DNA from: Zasmidium citrigriseum
Taxonomy: Eukaryota; Ascomycota; Dothideomycetes; Mycosphaerellales; Mycosphaerellaceae
Direction: 5' to 3'
Assembly: GCA_002786025.1 (NCBI GenBank)
Contig: NHNW01000011.1
Span: 434,001 to 498,000 of the forward strand
DNA length: 64,000 bases
The position numbers and the translations under genes were made by a program. Below the pieces are notes generated by a model, which did not search any database, was not told where the DNA came from, and was given only the letters and a program-made list of their open reading frames with translations. Below are positions 21,547 through 32,491 of the stretch, piece after piece (position 1 is the stretch's first letter; each line of letters opens with the position of its first letter).

Positions 21547-21842
21547 GTTGATGGCTAGCTAAGAGAAGGTGTTGATAGAAGAAGCATACCGCTATGTCAA
21601 GCGATGTACTTCGGTGGTCGTGGAGCGAGCAGTCGGCGATGACAGGCCAAAGTCCAGCCGCCTTGCATATGATCAAGACCAATCCCGAGGCATGTGATTG
21701 CGCCGATCGAGCCGTGCTTCTCCCGCTTTGTTTCTCCACGCGGAGAGAGCTAGTGCCTGAGGCATCTTTTTTTGGTAAGGACAGTTACGTGAAAATGTAT
21801 TGAGTCCTTTGCATTCTGGATCACTATATCTGTCGATCTGCT

Positions 21843-22670
21843 CTAAGCATACTGTTCCCTATATCTCTCCTTATAAGGCGGAGGGGAAGAAATCTCCCTC
21901 GTCGAACTCCGTCGTCGCTCGCCAACAATCGCAGAAAAGACATAGATCAACCAAATGATTCCAGCAACAACTCCGTATCCAATGATGGCGCCAGAGCTTG
22001 GTGGTGCGAGTCTGAATCTTTGGGCGAACTGTAGACCGAGACCTCCGTTGATGATACCCAGAGTGATGGCAGCCCGGCCGATCCAGATGTGAGCGTAGGA
22101 CCAGAAACCTCGTCGGCTGTGCTTCTTGAAGAACAAGTGGTGCAGGAAGCCAAGGAATGGCTGGAAGAAGATCACGATTAACAACACAATGCCGATGATG
22201 GGATGGGCGTTGTTGATCATGTTCTCGATTGGGCTTGATTGGACCATCTGCAGAATGTTAGTAAGGCATACACGAGTGTCGTCTTTCAGACTTACGTAGA
22301 TCCCAAGGCCAAAAGCTGCGATGTAGAGGATGTATGCCACGATTTGGAAGATGCCGTGAACGAACCACAGCCCTCTGAATGAAGCGAGTCTGATCATGAT
22401 TCCGCCGACGGGGAATAGGAACGCGAAAGCCAGGCAGGCCAGTACAGCGTGAGCTGTGACCACGACTTGGTAGTGCGAGAAGTTGAAGCCGCCGAAGCTG
22501 AATCCAGAATTGCTCCCGTTACCGAATGGGTTGTTGTCGCCGCCATTATCGTTGTCGTTGTCGTTGTTGTCGCCGTTGTTCGAGTAGGGATTGCCGCCAC
22601 CATATCCACCAAATTGAGCATGTGCTACTGCTGCACAAGCAAGCAGCGTTGCAGCTGAAAGGAGCTTCAT
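21843..22670 (-). CDS. secreted-signal cytochrome b561-type membrane protein
   Basis: Two exons (22296-22670 and 21843-22247) encode 259 aa. The 48-nt intron (GTAAGT..CTTACTAAC..CTGCAG) is in frame with no stop, so an unspliced reading adds 16 false residues. A cleavable signal peptide (MKLLSAATLLACAAVAHA) is followed by a Gly/Asn/Asp-rich linker made by a trinucleotide repeat. Then come about five to six TM helices with the b561 haem-ligand histidines: HYQVVVTAHAVLA, WFVHGIFQ, NNAHPIIGIV, HHLFFKKH and YAHIWIGR. The family moves electrons across membranes, often as ferric reductase. No DOMON domain precedes it, unlike many fungal relatives. The C-terminal tail is cytosolic and basic. Confidence 0.88.
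   Translation of the reverse strand: MKLLSAATLLACAAVAHAQFGGYGGGNPYSNNGDNNDNDNDNGGDNNPFGNGSNSGFSFGGFNFSHYQVVVTAHAVLACLAFAFLFPVGGIMIRLASFRGLWFVHGIFQIVAYILYIAAFGLGIYVSLKDDTRVCLTNILQMVQSSPIENMINNAHPIIGIVLLIVIFFQPFLGFLHHLFFKKHSRRGFWSYAHIWIGRAAITLGIINGGLGLQFAQRFRLAPPSSGAIIGYGVVAGIIWLIYVFSAIVGERRRSSTREISSPPPYKERYREQYA
22551..22580. repeat. imperfect GTT/GTC trinucleotide repeat inside a gene
   Basis: On the minus strand this reads as AAC/GAC codons and encodes the Asn/Asp linker of the cytochrome b561 protein. Slippage here would change linker length without a frameshift. Confidence 0.7.
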
Positions 22671-23776
22671 GGTCGAGTTTGGGGGACTGTGAGCCTTTCG
22701 ACGATGGATTGAGGTCGACAGATATGAATGTGAAGGCGAGGGTCGTGCGTTCTGAAGTAGTTGTCCCTCAGGCCAATGGCGCTGGATTCTTTGTAAAGAC
22801 CGAGAGGCTTGAGGTGTACGCGTCGAGCGAGAGAGGACGCGAACTTAAGCACTCATGCAGTATACGAGCCGGCGGAAGATAAGGAGTTATTGAGGGGGCA
22901 GGAGCGCAGCCATCTGCAGGTCAAGTCAAGAGAGATGCACTGCCGGTGGCTGCGGTGTTCCATGCTGACCATTAGATCTATTCCCAGGGATCCAGCTGCA
23001 GCCTCTGCCAAGCAACCATTCGCCTTGCTGCGTTTCACAATAGAATGACTGCGTGGTTGGTCAAAACGGTGACGTGGATTGCAGGAACAGACATTGTTGT
23101 GTGGTCGGGTTCTCAGGCTGGCTTCCATGATGTGGATCGGTACCGTTTCGGCTGCGACGTTGTCCGAGATGATCCTTCGGCGTGAGGAGCCGATATCAAA
23201 ATAGCAGATGCATCCAGGTATACTCTCGATACCGCGCACGATTACTTCGCAATGTCAACTCCGCCTGCATCTCTGCATTCAGTTCTTGGTGCGGCTCATA
23301 AGGCTGGTTGTTTCTACTCGCCCCGAACCGATGTTGGCACGGTTGCGTTGTTGTCATTTCTTAGCCACCGCAACGCTACATTGCGGCAGGCAGTGTTCGT
23401 ATAGTTCAACGACGTCTCATAGCCTCACCTTCACAAGCAGATAGCCCATGGGCCTGAATAATTTGTATGCACAGCTTTCGCCAGCCTGCAATGCTGGATC
23501 CAGCTTCCAATCGCTTGGCTCCACACTTGAGGTGCATCGACTGAAGCCTGAAGGGATACTGCGCCAGACAACGATGCGTGTTGTGACAGGATTGGCCAAA
23601 CACATAGTCAGAGCCTGATGCAAGGTCGAAAAGACCATCTCGGCGTCATAGATCGATGGGCATTTGCGAGATTCGACTGACTTTCAGGCTCAGAGGACCC
23701 AAAGTCATGCAGTTGTGAGTTGGCGCCCAGGAAGCATGAGATGAGCCGTCGAACAGAGCGTGTCAAGATGAACCAA
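22671..23776. other. intergenic region, no gene seen
   Basis: This is 1.1 kb upstream of the cytochrome b561 gene and downstream of the glycine-zipper gene. Frames on either strand lack recognisable motifs. Nothing specific is visible. Confidence 0.4.
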
Positions 23777-24580
23777 TCATCCATCTTCGGCGTAGCCACT
23801 GTCCTCTGCCTCTTTGGCTGGGTGAAGCTCACTCATGTTCTCCTTCTCGTTGCTGGGTGCACCTCGCGATTGGGATCTTGAATCAAGCTTCCTAGGCTTC
23901 CGCCTTTGAACCTCAGGGAGCGCAGACACCTCTTCCTCGGTCGGAGCAGCCTCGTTTGCGGTCGCCTTAGACCTAACTTCCAACTTCCTGGGTTTCCTCT
24001 TTACAGGTGGTGCAATGGGTGCTACCTCAGCACCCTCTGTGGCCATGGCAGTCTGTTGTGCTGCGTCTCCTTGTCCATCCTGTGATTGATAATAGTCGAC
24101 CACTTCTTCGGGCGAGGCTTCAGTCCACTTCTTTTGCTTCCCTCCTATGGTAATCCACGGTCCATGTATCGCACCCACTCCAGCACCAATGAGGGTTCCA
24201 AGTGCTGTAGTCGGCACAGAGACAATAGTCCCGACCAATGTTCCAACAACAGCGCCTAGACCCAGCCCAGTTCCCAACCCGATCCCACCTCCACCAAACA
24301 TACCCTGCCATGTGCCAGACTGCATTCGCCTCGCCAGTTTGCTTCGTTCGCCATGCGCTTCGACCTCTTTTGCGTAAGCCTCCCGGAAATATCGTTCTCG
24401 CTCTTTCGGGTCTCTGGCTTTTGCAGCCTTGTCTCGAAGGCTTTGAGCATACTCCTGGGCTTTTGCAATCTTCTGAGAGGCAGCAACGGCATCCAGCATC
24501 TGCTGCCTCTCCCCAGGCGTGGAGGCTTTGCCTGGGTCCTGCTGGCCCTTCGCCGGATCCTTGGGCGATTTGTTCGACAT
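23777..24580 (-). CDS. glycine-zipper hydrophobic-hairpin protein with duplicated basic motif
   Basis: A single exon of 267 aa. Residues 1-85 are a charged helix rich in Ala/Lys/Glu. Residues 90-145 form a Gly-rich hydrophobic hairpin (GGGGIGLGTGLGLGAVVGT, then ALGTLIGAGVGAIHGPW) of the glycine-zipper type that packs in membranes. The C-terminal 100 residues are disordered and carry two copies of a basic motif: KRKPRKLEVRSKA and RRKPRKLDSRSQS. Similar proteins occur across Ascomycota as conserved hypotheticals; I know no assigned role. The hairpin suggests a mitochondrial or ER membrane location, which is inference. No signal peptide. Confidence 0.8.
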   Translation of the reverse strand: MSNKSPKDPAKGQQDPGKASTPGERQQMLDAVAASQKIAKAQEYAQSLRDKAAKARDPKERERYFREAYAKEVEAHGERSKLARRMQSGTWQGMFGGGGIGLGTGLGLGAVVGTLVGTIVSVPTTALGTLIGAGVGAIHGPWITIGGKQKKWTEASPEEVVDYYQSQDGQGDAAQQTAMATEGAEVAPIAPPVKRKPRKLEVRSKATANEAAPTEEEVSALPEVQRRKPRKLDSRSQSRGAPSNEKENMSELHPAKEAEDSGYAEDG

Positions 24581-26535
24581 GCTGCCCTTGAAACGGAGTG
24601 AAAGTAAGGATGAAGTCGCGTTGAAGACTCCAACCGGTCACCTGCCTGTGTTTCGGTACGCGCCGAGTTATGCGTCTGCAGAGTTACCTGAGCTCACGTC
24701 CTCGACGGGCAGAACCTGGGCGTCGTCACTCGCGTAACTCTCTTTCCTCTCGTGGTCTGGCTTTTGCAGTCAAAGATTGCATGGCTAGACCACGAAACAT
24801 AGTGGTACGAAGGTCCAATGACGGCATGGGGTGATGCACAGTGGCAGTGGATCTTGGAAACGTGCTGCGTGTTCCTGCGGTCGATCCAAGGTGCGTGACT
24901 GTCAAAGCGGAGAGCTGCGGTCAGGTGGCTGACAAGGGCAGGGCCCACTCTTGACGCGACTTCATCTATCGACATCACTGCCACAGATCTCTCATTATTC
25001 CACAGCAAGAACTTGTACTCAATGATATCCTATCATGGCCTCATAGTCTGTCAGGTAGGGGACATACTGACTGACGGCCGAGACGGAACAAAAGACGACC
25101 TTTTCCCCAGCTGCAAAACCACCCGCCCCTTCATCATCGAAGTGCTCGTACGCTCAGGGCCTGATCTCCACTGCCTGCGAACAAGTCGACTGCTCCCGGT
25201 GGGCTGAATCGCCTAGAGAGGCTCTTTTTTCCCAGTCTTGCCCTCCCGGGCTCAACTTTGGGGCAGCCGGTAGTCGACCAGCACAGGTCATGGTTTGCAA
25301 TTGCAGACTCGAGAGAGAGCAATCACCACTTGCCTACCCAAGAACCAGATGTCATCTTGCTGGCCAGCTGAATTATGATGAGGCGTCAACTACTCGCATT
25401 CAGACCACGCTCATCGCTTTCGCGTTTCCATTCGATAGCTTCATGCAGCCAGACGGCTGCTGTACGCCGGATTGCCTCCTCGTCGGGCTTCTAGCGATCT
25501 TCCAGGCCGACAATACGTGACTCCACGGTTACCTGGTACTAGAGAGCTTGCGAGTGAGTGGCGAGCTATCCCGAAAACATTTTGGAACTTATGGTTGAGT
25601 TTGATCCAGCAATGGCACGCTCTTGACAGTCTAAATTGGGCCCATTCGCCGCTTGAAGGGGATCCGGTGTGCCACTTTGACAACGGCTTGTTCTACAGGA
25701 AAGGTCACGACTACCACACGCCTGGTCGCTCGAGCACGTTCAGGCACGAGGACCCATGTGCTATGGTGTGATGCTCAATCATTCAGCGACACACGAGTGT
25801 TGCGACCCTCTCGATGTCAGGCTGCCACTGGCTCTTCTAGGCATGCGAACCTTTGGAAGATCCAACAGCTTTGTACGAGCTGAAGTGGTGCTATCATCGA
25901 AATCCGCGCCGTCAGCGAAGAAGTCCGCCTTTCTGGCCCGATGTGAGGCCCATCTCGAGAGACTCATCCTATATTTGGAGTCTCTCTGGGCTCTTCATTT
26001 CGGACATAATCTATGACTTGGCGCCTTATACGAGAGAAGGGGCGCCGGGGCGTCCATTTTGTTCCATTGCTAGACTGCCAGCAGTAACATTGACAGAGCC
26101 ATGGCTGGAGCCACGGTAGGACGAAAGCAGGCCCAGCTCCTCGACACCTCCTGATCATTACGTTCAATAAGCCAGAAGACCCCTGCCATTTCTTCAGGCG
26201 TCCCATTCCTCGCTCCAACGCATCTCGTTAGCAGTGGCCTATTCAGTCCATGACGTGGAGATTTGACCTGTAGTGGCTGCATATGTCACACATGACAGCC
26301 TCGAAAGAGCAGCTACTCAGTCAGCTAATCGTGCAACCAGGACTATCGAAGTGGCTTCCAAGACGATAATTGAAGTTCCTGTTGGGTAGAATCTGCATGA
26401 TGAGTGAGGAGGTGGGCGACGGCGTGAAGGTATAAGAAGGTCAAGTTCTCATCGATCATCTCAACCATCAGGCAGTTCAACTCAAGCTCGAAGAAGAAGC
26501 AAACAGCCCGACCATACAGCGATACCGCCGACAAA
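24581..26535. other. long intergenic region, no confident gene
   Basis: About 2 kb without a supportable gene. A 99-codon plus-strand frame at 25472-25771 has a locally protein-like middle but no motif, and it is countered by similar frames on the other strand. I see no transposon features or long repeats. Confidence 0.35.
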
Positions 26536-27287
26536 ATGCAGATCTCAGTAACTTCTCGATCCATCTGCCATCAGCCTCTCTTCTAACAGCTTTAAGGTCC
26601 TCCTCTCTCTTGCCATGGCATCGATGGCGCTCGCTGCTCCTCAGGATGACCAGCGAGCCAGGCCACCACAGTGCCCTACCACGATCACTGCTTCCTACAC
26701 TATTCCCCCGGTGACCGAGACAATCTCTCAGTGTACCAAGACGGTCAGAAAGCCAAGAAAGACCACCACCGTCACCGAATTCGAAGGGACTACCACCGTC
26801 ACTGCCGATCCAACCACTGTCACCCAGAGCTGCCCAAGCCCAACCTGCCCTGTCCCAACACCAGAGCTCGTGAACGTCGTCGGCTTCAGAGGCAATCGTT
26901 GCGGCATTACGCCTGTTGCGGAGTCCGGCAACCGCCCCAGCGCAGAGCTCGTCTCCCTGAATATTCCACCAAGAGGCGTCCCGGGTGCGAGGGGCAGCTG
27001 CCGTGATTTCAGCACTGTTGGTACGCCTACTCACATACCAATACTCCACCCCGGAGCAAACGACTGACACCTTCACAGGCCAAATCAGCAGTCTCCTATT
27101 CGAAAGCGTTCCCGCCGGCCTGCGCTTCGGTAGCAGCTGCAGACTCTATGCTTTCTTCAACGTCGGCTGCGATGATGGACGAGGCTCCATTCCCATCGAC
27201 CTTTCCCAGGCCCAGAGGGGTCTCTGCCAGGACCCTCAGTTCCCAACGACCTTCAGCAACATCAACTCGGTCCAGATCCGCTGCTAG
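26536..27287 (+). CDS. small secreted Cys-rich protein
   Basis: Three exons (26536-26547, 26597-27020, 27079-27287) give 214 aa. The first exon is only four codons; the 49-nt intron has a CTAAC branch site and AAG acceptor. Joining them creates a typical signal peptide, MQISVLLSLAMASMALAAP. Without this splice the start at 26615 would have a crippled signal. The mature protein has ten cysteines, enough for five disulfides. Its N-terminal half is Thr/Pro-rich (repeated TTTVT units, likely O-glycosylated). The C-terminal half is ordered (SSCRLYAFFNVGCDDGRG ... VQIRC). It is probably apoplastic or cell-wall located, and a candidate effector or surface protein. No family recognised. Confidence 0.8.
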
Positions 27288-27425
27288 ACAAGCTGTCGTG
27301 GAGCTGCTCGGAGAAGTGAGCAGGAAGGGGCTGTACTCTATGAAGAGAGGAGTGTAGGATTGGGCGTTTAGGGGATTGCTGCGTGCTTTCGCATGCTCCA
27401 CTGTCTTTACCGACTTTTTATATGC

Positions 27426-28525
27426 TCATATAACACCGTTCTCTGGCGATTTATACGTCCCAGTAATGACGCTCATGTATCCAATCGGCCATGTATGCAA
27501 GACTCGGTGGTGTCTGAATTCCCAATTGCGGAGCTCAACAACGTCGCCATCTTTGCCAGATTTTATCTTGTCCCGGCTGTATTCGAAGTGCTTCGGGAGC
27601 AGGCTTAGTACCTCGTGAAAAGATCGTATCCTCAGACAAGCCACCAGTCCGTCCAAGCATTGAGTGACAGGCAGGATCGGGATGCAGTAGGTGAAGAATA
27701 GGTGCACGGGATCATTCCAGAACCAGAAGATGGCCATCAACATCAGCAACCAATTCTCCAACAACACCATCAGCAACCCAAACAACGTCCTCTCCTGCAA
27801 CTCCACAATCGCAAACCCCTCACTCGTCTCCAACGAACTCTTCATCACCTTCCAAGCAGTCTCCTCCCCAAAATGATGAAAAGTCGAACAAAACAACCGA
27901 AAAACCTTCTTCCCAGGATCACTCTCCAAACCCTCCCGATACGCAGCCTCCTTATCGCCCCGCGTACTCGCACTGATGACCGCGAAAGGCGGAAACGCAG
28001 CGTCCACGCTCTGCGGCACGAAACTCAACGTCGCCGAACCGCTGGCGTGCCGGATCCACGAGTCGAGGTGCGGGTGCAGGTCCGAGAGCAGGAACTGAAT
28101 CGGGGGGAGGTTGAGTTCTGAGCGTCCGTGATTCAGGAGCGTGTCGATGAGGGGCACGGGGCCACCGGTGCCTGAGCCGAAGTCGACGACGGTCCAGGTG
28201 TGTTGTGGAGGATTGCCTTTATCGGAATTGTGTTGGTGTGTGTGGAGATGTTGCAGGGAAGTGTCGATTATGTCGGCGAGGAGCTCGGCAGGGGTGTGGT
28301 CTTGTAGGAGGGAGAGTTTCTTTGTCCAGCGCGCGGCGAGGGCATCTTGTTGGTCGTGCTTGATGAAGGGTGGTATTCTATTTCAGCGATTCATATCAGC
28401 TCTGTATCGTTTCTCGTCGATGTAGCATGGACGTACATCCACAAGTCGGCAAACTCGAACAATTGCCACCGACCAAAGGGCACGCGGAGATTGAACTTAT
28501 CGAGCAGGCGAGCCAGGCCAGACAT
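27426..28525 (-). CDS. membrane-associated methyltransferase-like protein
   Basis: Two exons (28437-28525 and 27426-28377) with a 59-nt intron (GTACGT...GAAATAG) give 346 aa. The start MSGLARLLDKF is the first ATG. Motif I of class I SAM methyltransferases reads VVDFGSGTGGPVPLID, followed by a beta-2 acidic LLSDLHPHLDSW. A later FCSTFHHF may be the motif IV region. Between that fold and the C-terminus are two hydrophobic segments (LFGLLMVLLENWLLMLMAIF and a second after PVHLFF), so the protein is likely membrane bound. The C-terminal HTWPIGYMSVITG looks conserved. It resembles uncharacterised fungal proteins of this layout; the substrate is unknown. It converges with the Cys-rich gene 138 bp away. 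Confidence 0.75.
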
Positions 28526-29047
28526 TGTCAGGGATGATGTCGACGAGCAATATTTCGCAGGGCAACATCCATGATGTCGTGCAGCCGTTGTGGAAGTTTG
28601 GCGGCCGTTGAAGGAGGCTGGAGTGGAGTTGTGGAGATGACTTCCTGACGCGATGCCAGTGACAAAGGGAAGCGGCAGGTCGATGCGCCGAAGCTTGAGC
28701 AACGCCAAGCAAAGTGAGACGTCGTTAACGTCGAACACATATCACGTTAAGTGTTGATAGAAAGTCAGGAAGTGATGCTATAGTTGACAGTAGTGGCGTG
28801 TCTGAAGACAGCCATCCCGAACGATAGTAGGTATTGCGTTTACTAGTAACTCATACCGCAGAAGATAGTAAGTCATAAAGGTTCATTCTCCGCCGCCATG
28901 ACCATCGCAAGTGGGTATCATTCAAAAGACAGATAACTCCCCGAGCGCCTCATATAGACAACCTCCAAGCAAGTTCGATTAACAACCTCATCATCCCATA
29001 TCCTTCACTGAGGTGAACATCCCCACCAATGCATATACATGAGCGAG
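28526..29047. other. intergenic region, no gene seen
   Basis: This is the promoter side of the methyltransferase-like gene and the 3' side of the next minus-strand gene. Small frames only. Nothing recognisable. Confidence 0.45.
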
Positions 29048-30382
29048 TCAAACGCCATTGCTTTGCTGATCGACATTGTCTGTTTCGTTCGATTGCTGTT
29101 GTTCTTGTTGGTCATCGTTCGATGAGTCGATTGGGCCAAGTGTCCATCGCCATTCGCGGTGACGCTTCTTGCGGCCGGCGACCGGAGTGGCTGGACAGGA
29201 GTCACTGTCGTCTTCTTCGTCCGAAGACTCTCTCTTGTCCCCTGTGTGCGGCGACGATGGCTTCTTCTTTTCCACCTCGACCCTCGTTTCGACCTCATCA
29301 CTATCCTCGTTGTCGGTCGGCACATCCTTCTCCGGAGGAGATAGTTCGAGGGTGGAGATCGTCGACGTTGACGACTCGATATCTGAGTGCTTCATCGTAT
29401 ATTTGATATTCTGAATGTCTTCGGTCAAAGGCGCCCGGAAGGCGACCTTCTTCGTTGCGGGAAACATCGGTTTCGACGTCGCGAACGATGTTATCCGAGT
29501 TGGTTTGCGAGCAATCGGGCTGTTGACCAGTATCGATTTCACGTTGTAGGGAATCCGATATGGAATTTCTGCTGTCGAGAAGTCGACCGTTGAAGCCGTC
29601 GACGAAGTTGATGCTGATGAAGCCGCAGAGTCGTTCGGCTCTTCGCTGTTGATATTTGAGGTTTGTTCGTCCGAGGTCGCAATATTCGTTGCAAGCGGCG
29701 CTAGTCTCGGCTTCGCTGGTCGACCATTTACCGTCTGTTTTGCTTGCGCTTGGTCGTAGGCATTGCGGAAAGTGTTTCGTGTCGTAGGTGATGTCGCAGA
29801 GAGCGTGTCCAGCCGTAAGCTCGTGGAACCTTTGCCAAAGACCGAAGAGGGAACGTTGGTCGTGTTTAACGAAAGTTTGGGCCTCTTCGCTGGCGAGGGC
29901 GGCGGCGCAAGTACCGTAGGACCAGATGATTGACTATAAGCCATCGGCGCAGAGGGGAGGATGGCGAGTGACATTGTGCTGCTGGACATGGGCGTGTGAA
30001 CTGGTAATGGAGGTGTCGGCGGCATAAAGGTGAGCATGACTTTAGCTCTGAAACAGCCACTCCGGTTCCACCAGATCCACCACACACTGAACAAGGCAAG
30101 TGTCAAGCGCACGACTGTACGCCTCGTGCAGAACTGTACCGCGGGTAGTGCAGACCAAGTCGTGTGGAGGGGTTCCAGCTCGTATTGAAGGACCGGCAGG
30201 GCACCTGATTAAGGAAAGGTAGTGCCTGATCTGGAAATAGAAGAAAGCGATCAGCAGGCAAGGCTCACGGGCGTGAGCATGAGCGGATGACGCGAGACCA
30301 GCTCCGGCGGACTCGTCGTCGTTTTGATGAAGTGTTGGAAGTGTCGCGGAGGGAAGGCGAAGAGCTCGTCGTCGAGGGCCAT
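29048..30382 (-). CDS. conserved disordered fungal protein (unknown function)
   Basis: The core is one long exon ending at 29048. My model has three exons (30269-30382, a 26-nt mini-exon 30205-30230, and 29048-30047) giving 379 aa and starting MALDDELFAFPPRHFQHF. If the short exons are wrong, the start is the ATG at 30037 (MLTFMPPTPPLPV) giving 329 aa. Motifs that look conserved are AKRPKLSLNT, RNTFRNAYDQ, PYRIPYNVKSILVNSPI, KKVAFRAPLTEDI and, near the end, KKRHREWRWTLGPI. The rest is Ser/Thr/acidic and disordered. The basic patches suggest a nuclear protein. I know related hypotheticals in fungi but no function. The first exon is convincing as coding; the mini-exon donor (CAG|GTGCCC) is weak. 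Confidence 0.65.
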
Positions 30383-32491
30383 CCTCACTTCTAAATGATC
30401 GACGGTCCCCTCCGACCTGACGCAAATAGACGGAGCAAATGGGCAAAGCGTTGGAGGCGCTTAGACCAGCACCCTGGTCAGCGGTCGCTATTTTGAATTA
30501 GACTTTTGTGGGTGTCTGGAAGGCTAGCCATCTGCGCTTAGCCCTCAGCGTGGTTGGCGCCAGGCCGGTGCGCAAGGCAAGCTCTACCGAGCCCTCGATG
30601 GCCAGCAGCCAGACCGTTTCCACACAGATCTTTCATCGCCGCCGACCACACGTCCAGGATGTCGTCTCAGCCGGTGGGGACAAGTCCTTTGTCGTCGCCA
30701 GCGGCATTCCGACTGCTGTCCTACATCGTCGCATGTGCTTTCTCGAGCCGGTCGACGAAGCATCGGCAGAGGCGACATCTGGAGCGCTGCGCAACGCTCT
30801 GCAAGGCTTAGTCGGTTGCGTGCGAAACAGCGTCCGCAAAGCGGAGACCGACGGCGCCGTTCATACGTGTTGCTGTTTGCCATCATGGATCGAGTTGGTT
30901 TATTTTCAAGGCGACCGGTCACGGCCGCCTTGCTGCGACTCCCGTCCGAGACCGCGTGTCGACATGAAGACCATGCCACGGCGTACGCAATTCGCAATAA
31001 TGGTTTGCCCCAACCGCGCATTCTCCGACTGTTTGCCGGTTGCACCGAAGAGGGATCAGCGCCTGCTCAAACCGCTTTTGTGTAACTGCGTGCAGTCTTG
31101 CAGACTTCACCTCTGGCGCATAGCGTCTCTCTGCATGGAGAGCTCTCGAAGACTTGCTGCAGTGAAAGTCTTGACGAGCCACTGGATGAGAGGCTTGCAT
31201 TGGCGACGTCTGCAAAGGCGCCGCTGACGCCATGAACATGCTGCCACCCTGGTGAGATGGATGCTATTCGGCTTCAGGCGTTCTGCGGCCAAGCGCTCAC
31301 CCCTCGCCACAGCTACAACATGGATTCATCCTGTTGTTTTACGGCGCCTCTCAGATGACGCACGTGTCCGTTCACAGGATTAGATCTGATGACGATGTTG
31401 TCACAGAACCCGAGTTCGCCGCCGCAGTGAGGGAATAGCTGCTGACTGTGCTGAATGGCTTGGTAGCGAAAATGTTTCGCGATATGAACAGTCCTGACTC
31501 GCAGCAAGCAATCTGGCGAACACTGGTCTGGTTAGCATGCGGACAAGGCTGCGATGTTCCTCGGGAAATAAACGATGGCGCCGGAGTGTATGCCTTATAG
31601 GTGCAGTAGATCCGGACGGCGATCTAATAGGCCCGTTCCCTTTATCACGGATACTATTCAATCTCTCGGATAATTGATGTGGTCCATCGGCCGTCGATTG
31701 GCCGTTTTGGGCGTCCAGCTGTGACGTCCGCAGTACAACGAATCCATGTGGCTGCATTCAAACGATGCGAAGCCATTGGAGGCGAAGGAAGGTCGTTTCG
31801 CAGCTGCTGAACCCGCCTCGTGTCGACGGAGAGTGCCATGTGGTGTACACAGAACACCACGTTTCGTCTGGAAAGAGATGCGCGCAGCAGTGGTGAATAC
31901 TCCTTTAAGAGTATATACAACGCATGAGCAAAGTCAAACCTCCGTATCTGCACTACTATGCAGCCGCAAGCAATAGATGCAGACGCCATGATTCGAATTA
32001 AACGGCTGGAATACATGCTGACCTTAGCAGAATAGCTTGGCCGTAGTATTGATGGGGGCCAGACGTCTTCGTCCGTCTTGCGTTGCCTTGAAGATCGTAT
32101 TCCTCGACGCCAGGTAGGATGGGAGGCTGGATCATCCTGGCACGTTGGGTGTGGGCCAAGTCCCTGAGTACGAGCGGCTGCAGGTAAGTATCGATTCTCT
32201 CCGATTTGCCATTGCAGAAGCCGTGTCTGTCGAAATCGGCCGGGTGGGCGTGTAGTCCGCAGTAAAGTGGGTGAGAAAAGGTGTCGGGTAGTGGTGGTCG
32301 TGTTGTTCTCGCGTGAGTCGCGTCTCTCTCGAAGAGTCTGTGCGTTTGGATCGCACTGGCTGCTTGTGGCAATGATGCTCGCGACCTTGGACTTCACCTC
32401 GCAACATTTCCACACACAACGCAAGTCGATGCTTCGCATCCGCAACGACCTACGCGGCAATACCTGAAACGGCAGACAAGATGAGAACGAG
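30383..32491. other. long intergenic region, no confident gene
   Basis: A 2.1-kb stretch in which several long frames (about 150-290 codons) overlap on both strands. None has a motif, and all are rich in Arg, Cys, Ser and His, as is usual for antisense or noncoding GC-rich DNA. The 3' part is the promoter of the polymerase gene, which starts at 32492. Confidence 0.4.

Noticed and set aside
25472..25771. 99-codon plus-strand frame
   Set aside because: Locally protein-like but lacks any motif or splice extension and is matched by minus-strand frames of similar quality.
30508..31227. 239-codon plus-strand frame
   Set aside because: Rich in Arg, Cys, Ser and His with no motif; overlapped by a similar minus-strand frame. 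Looks like noncoding GC-rich sequence.
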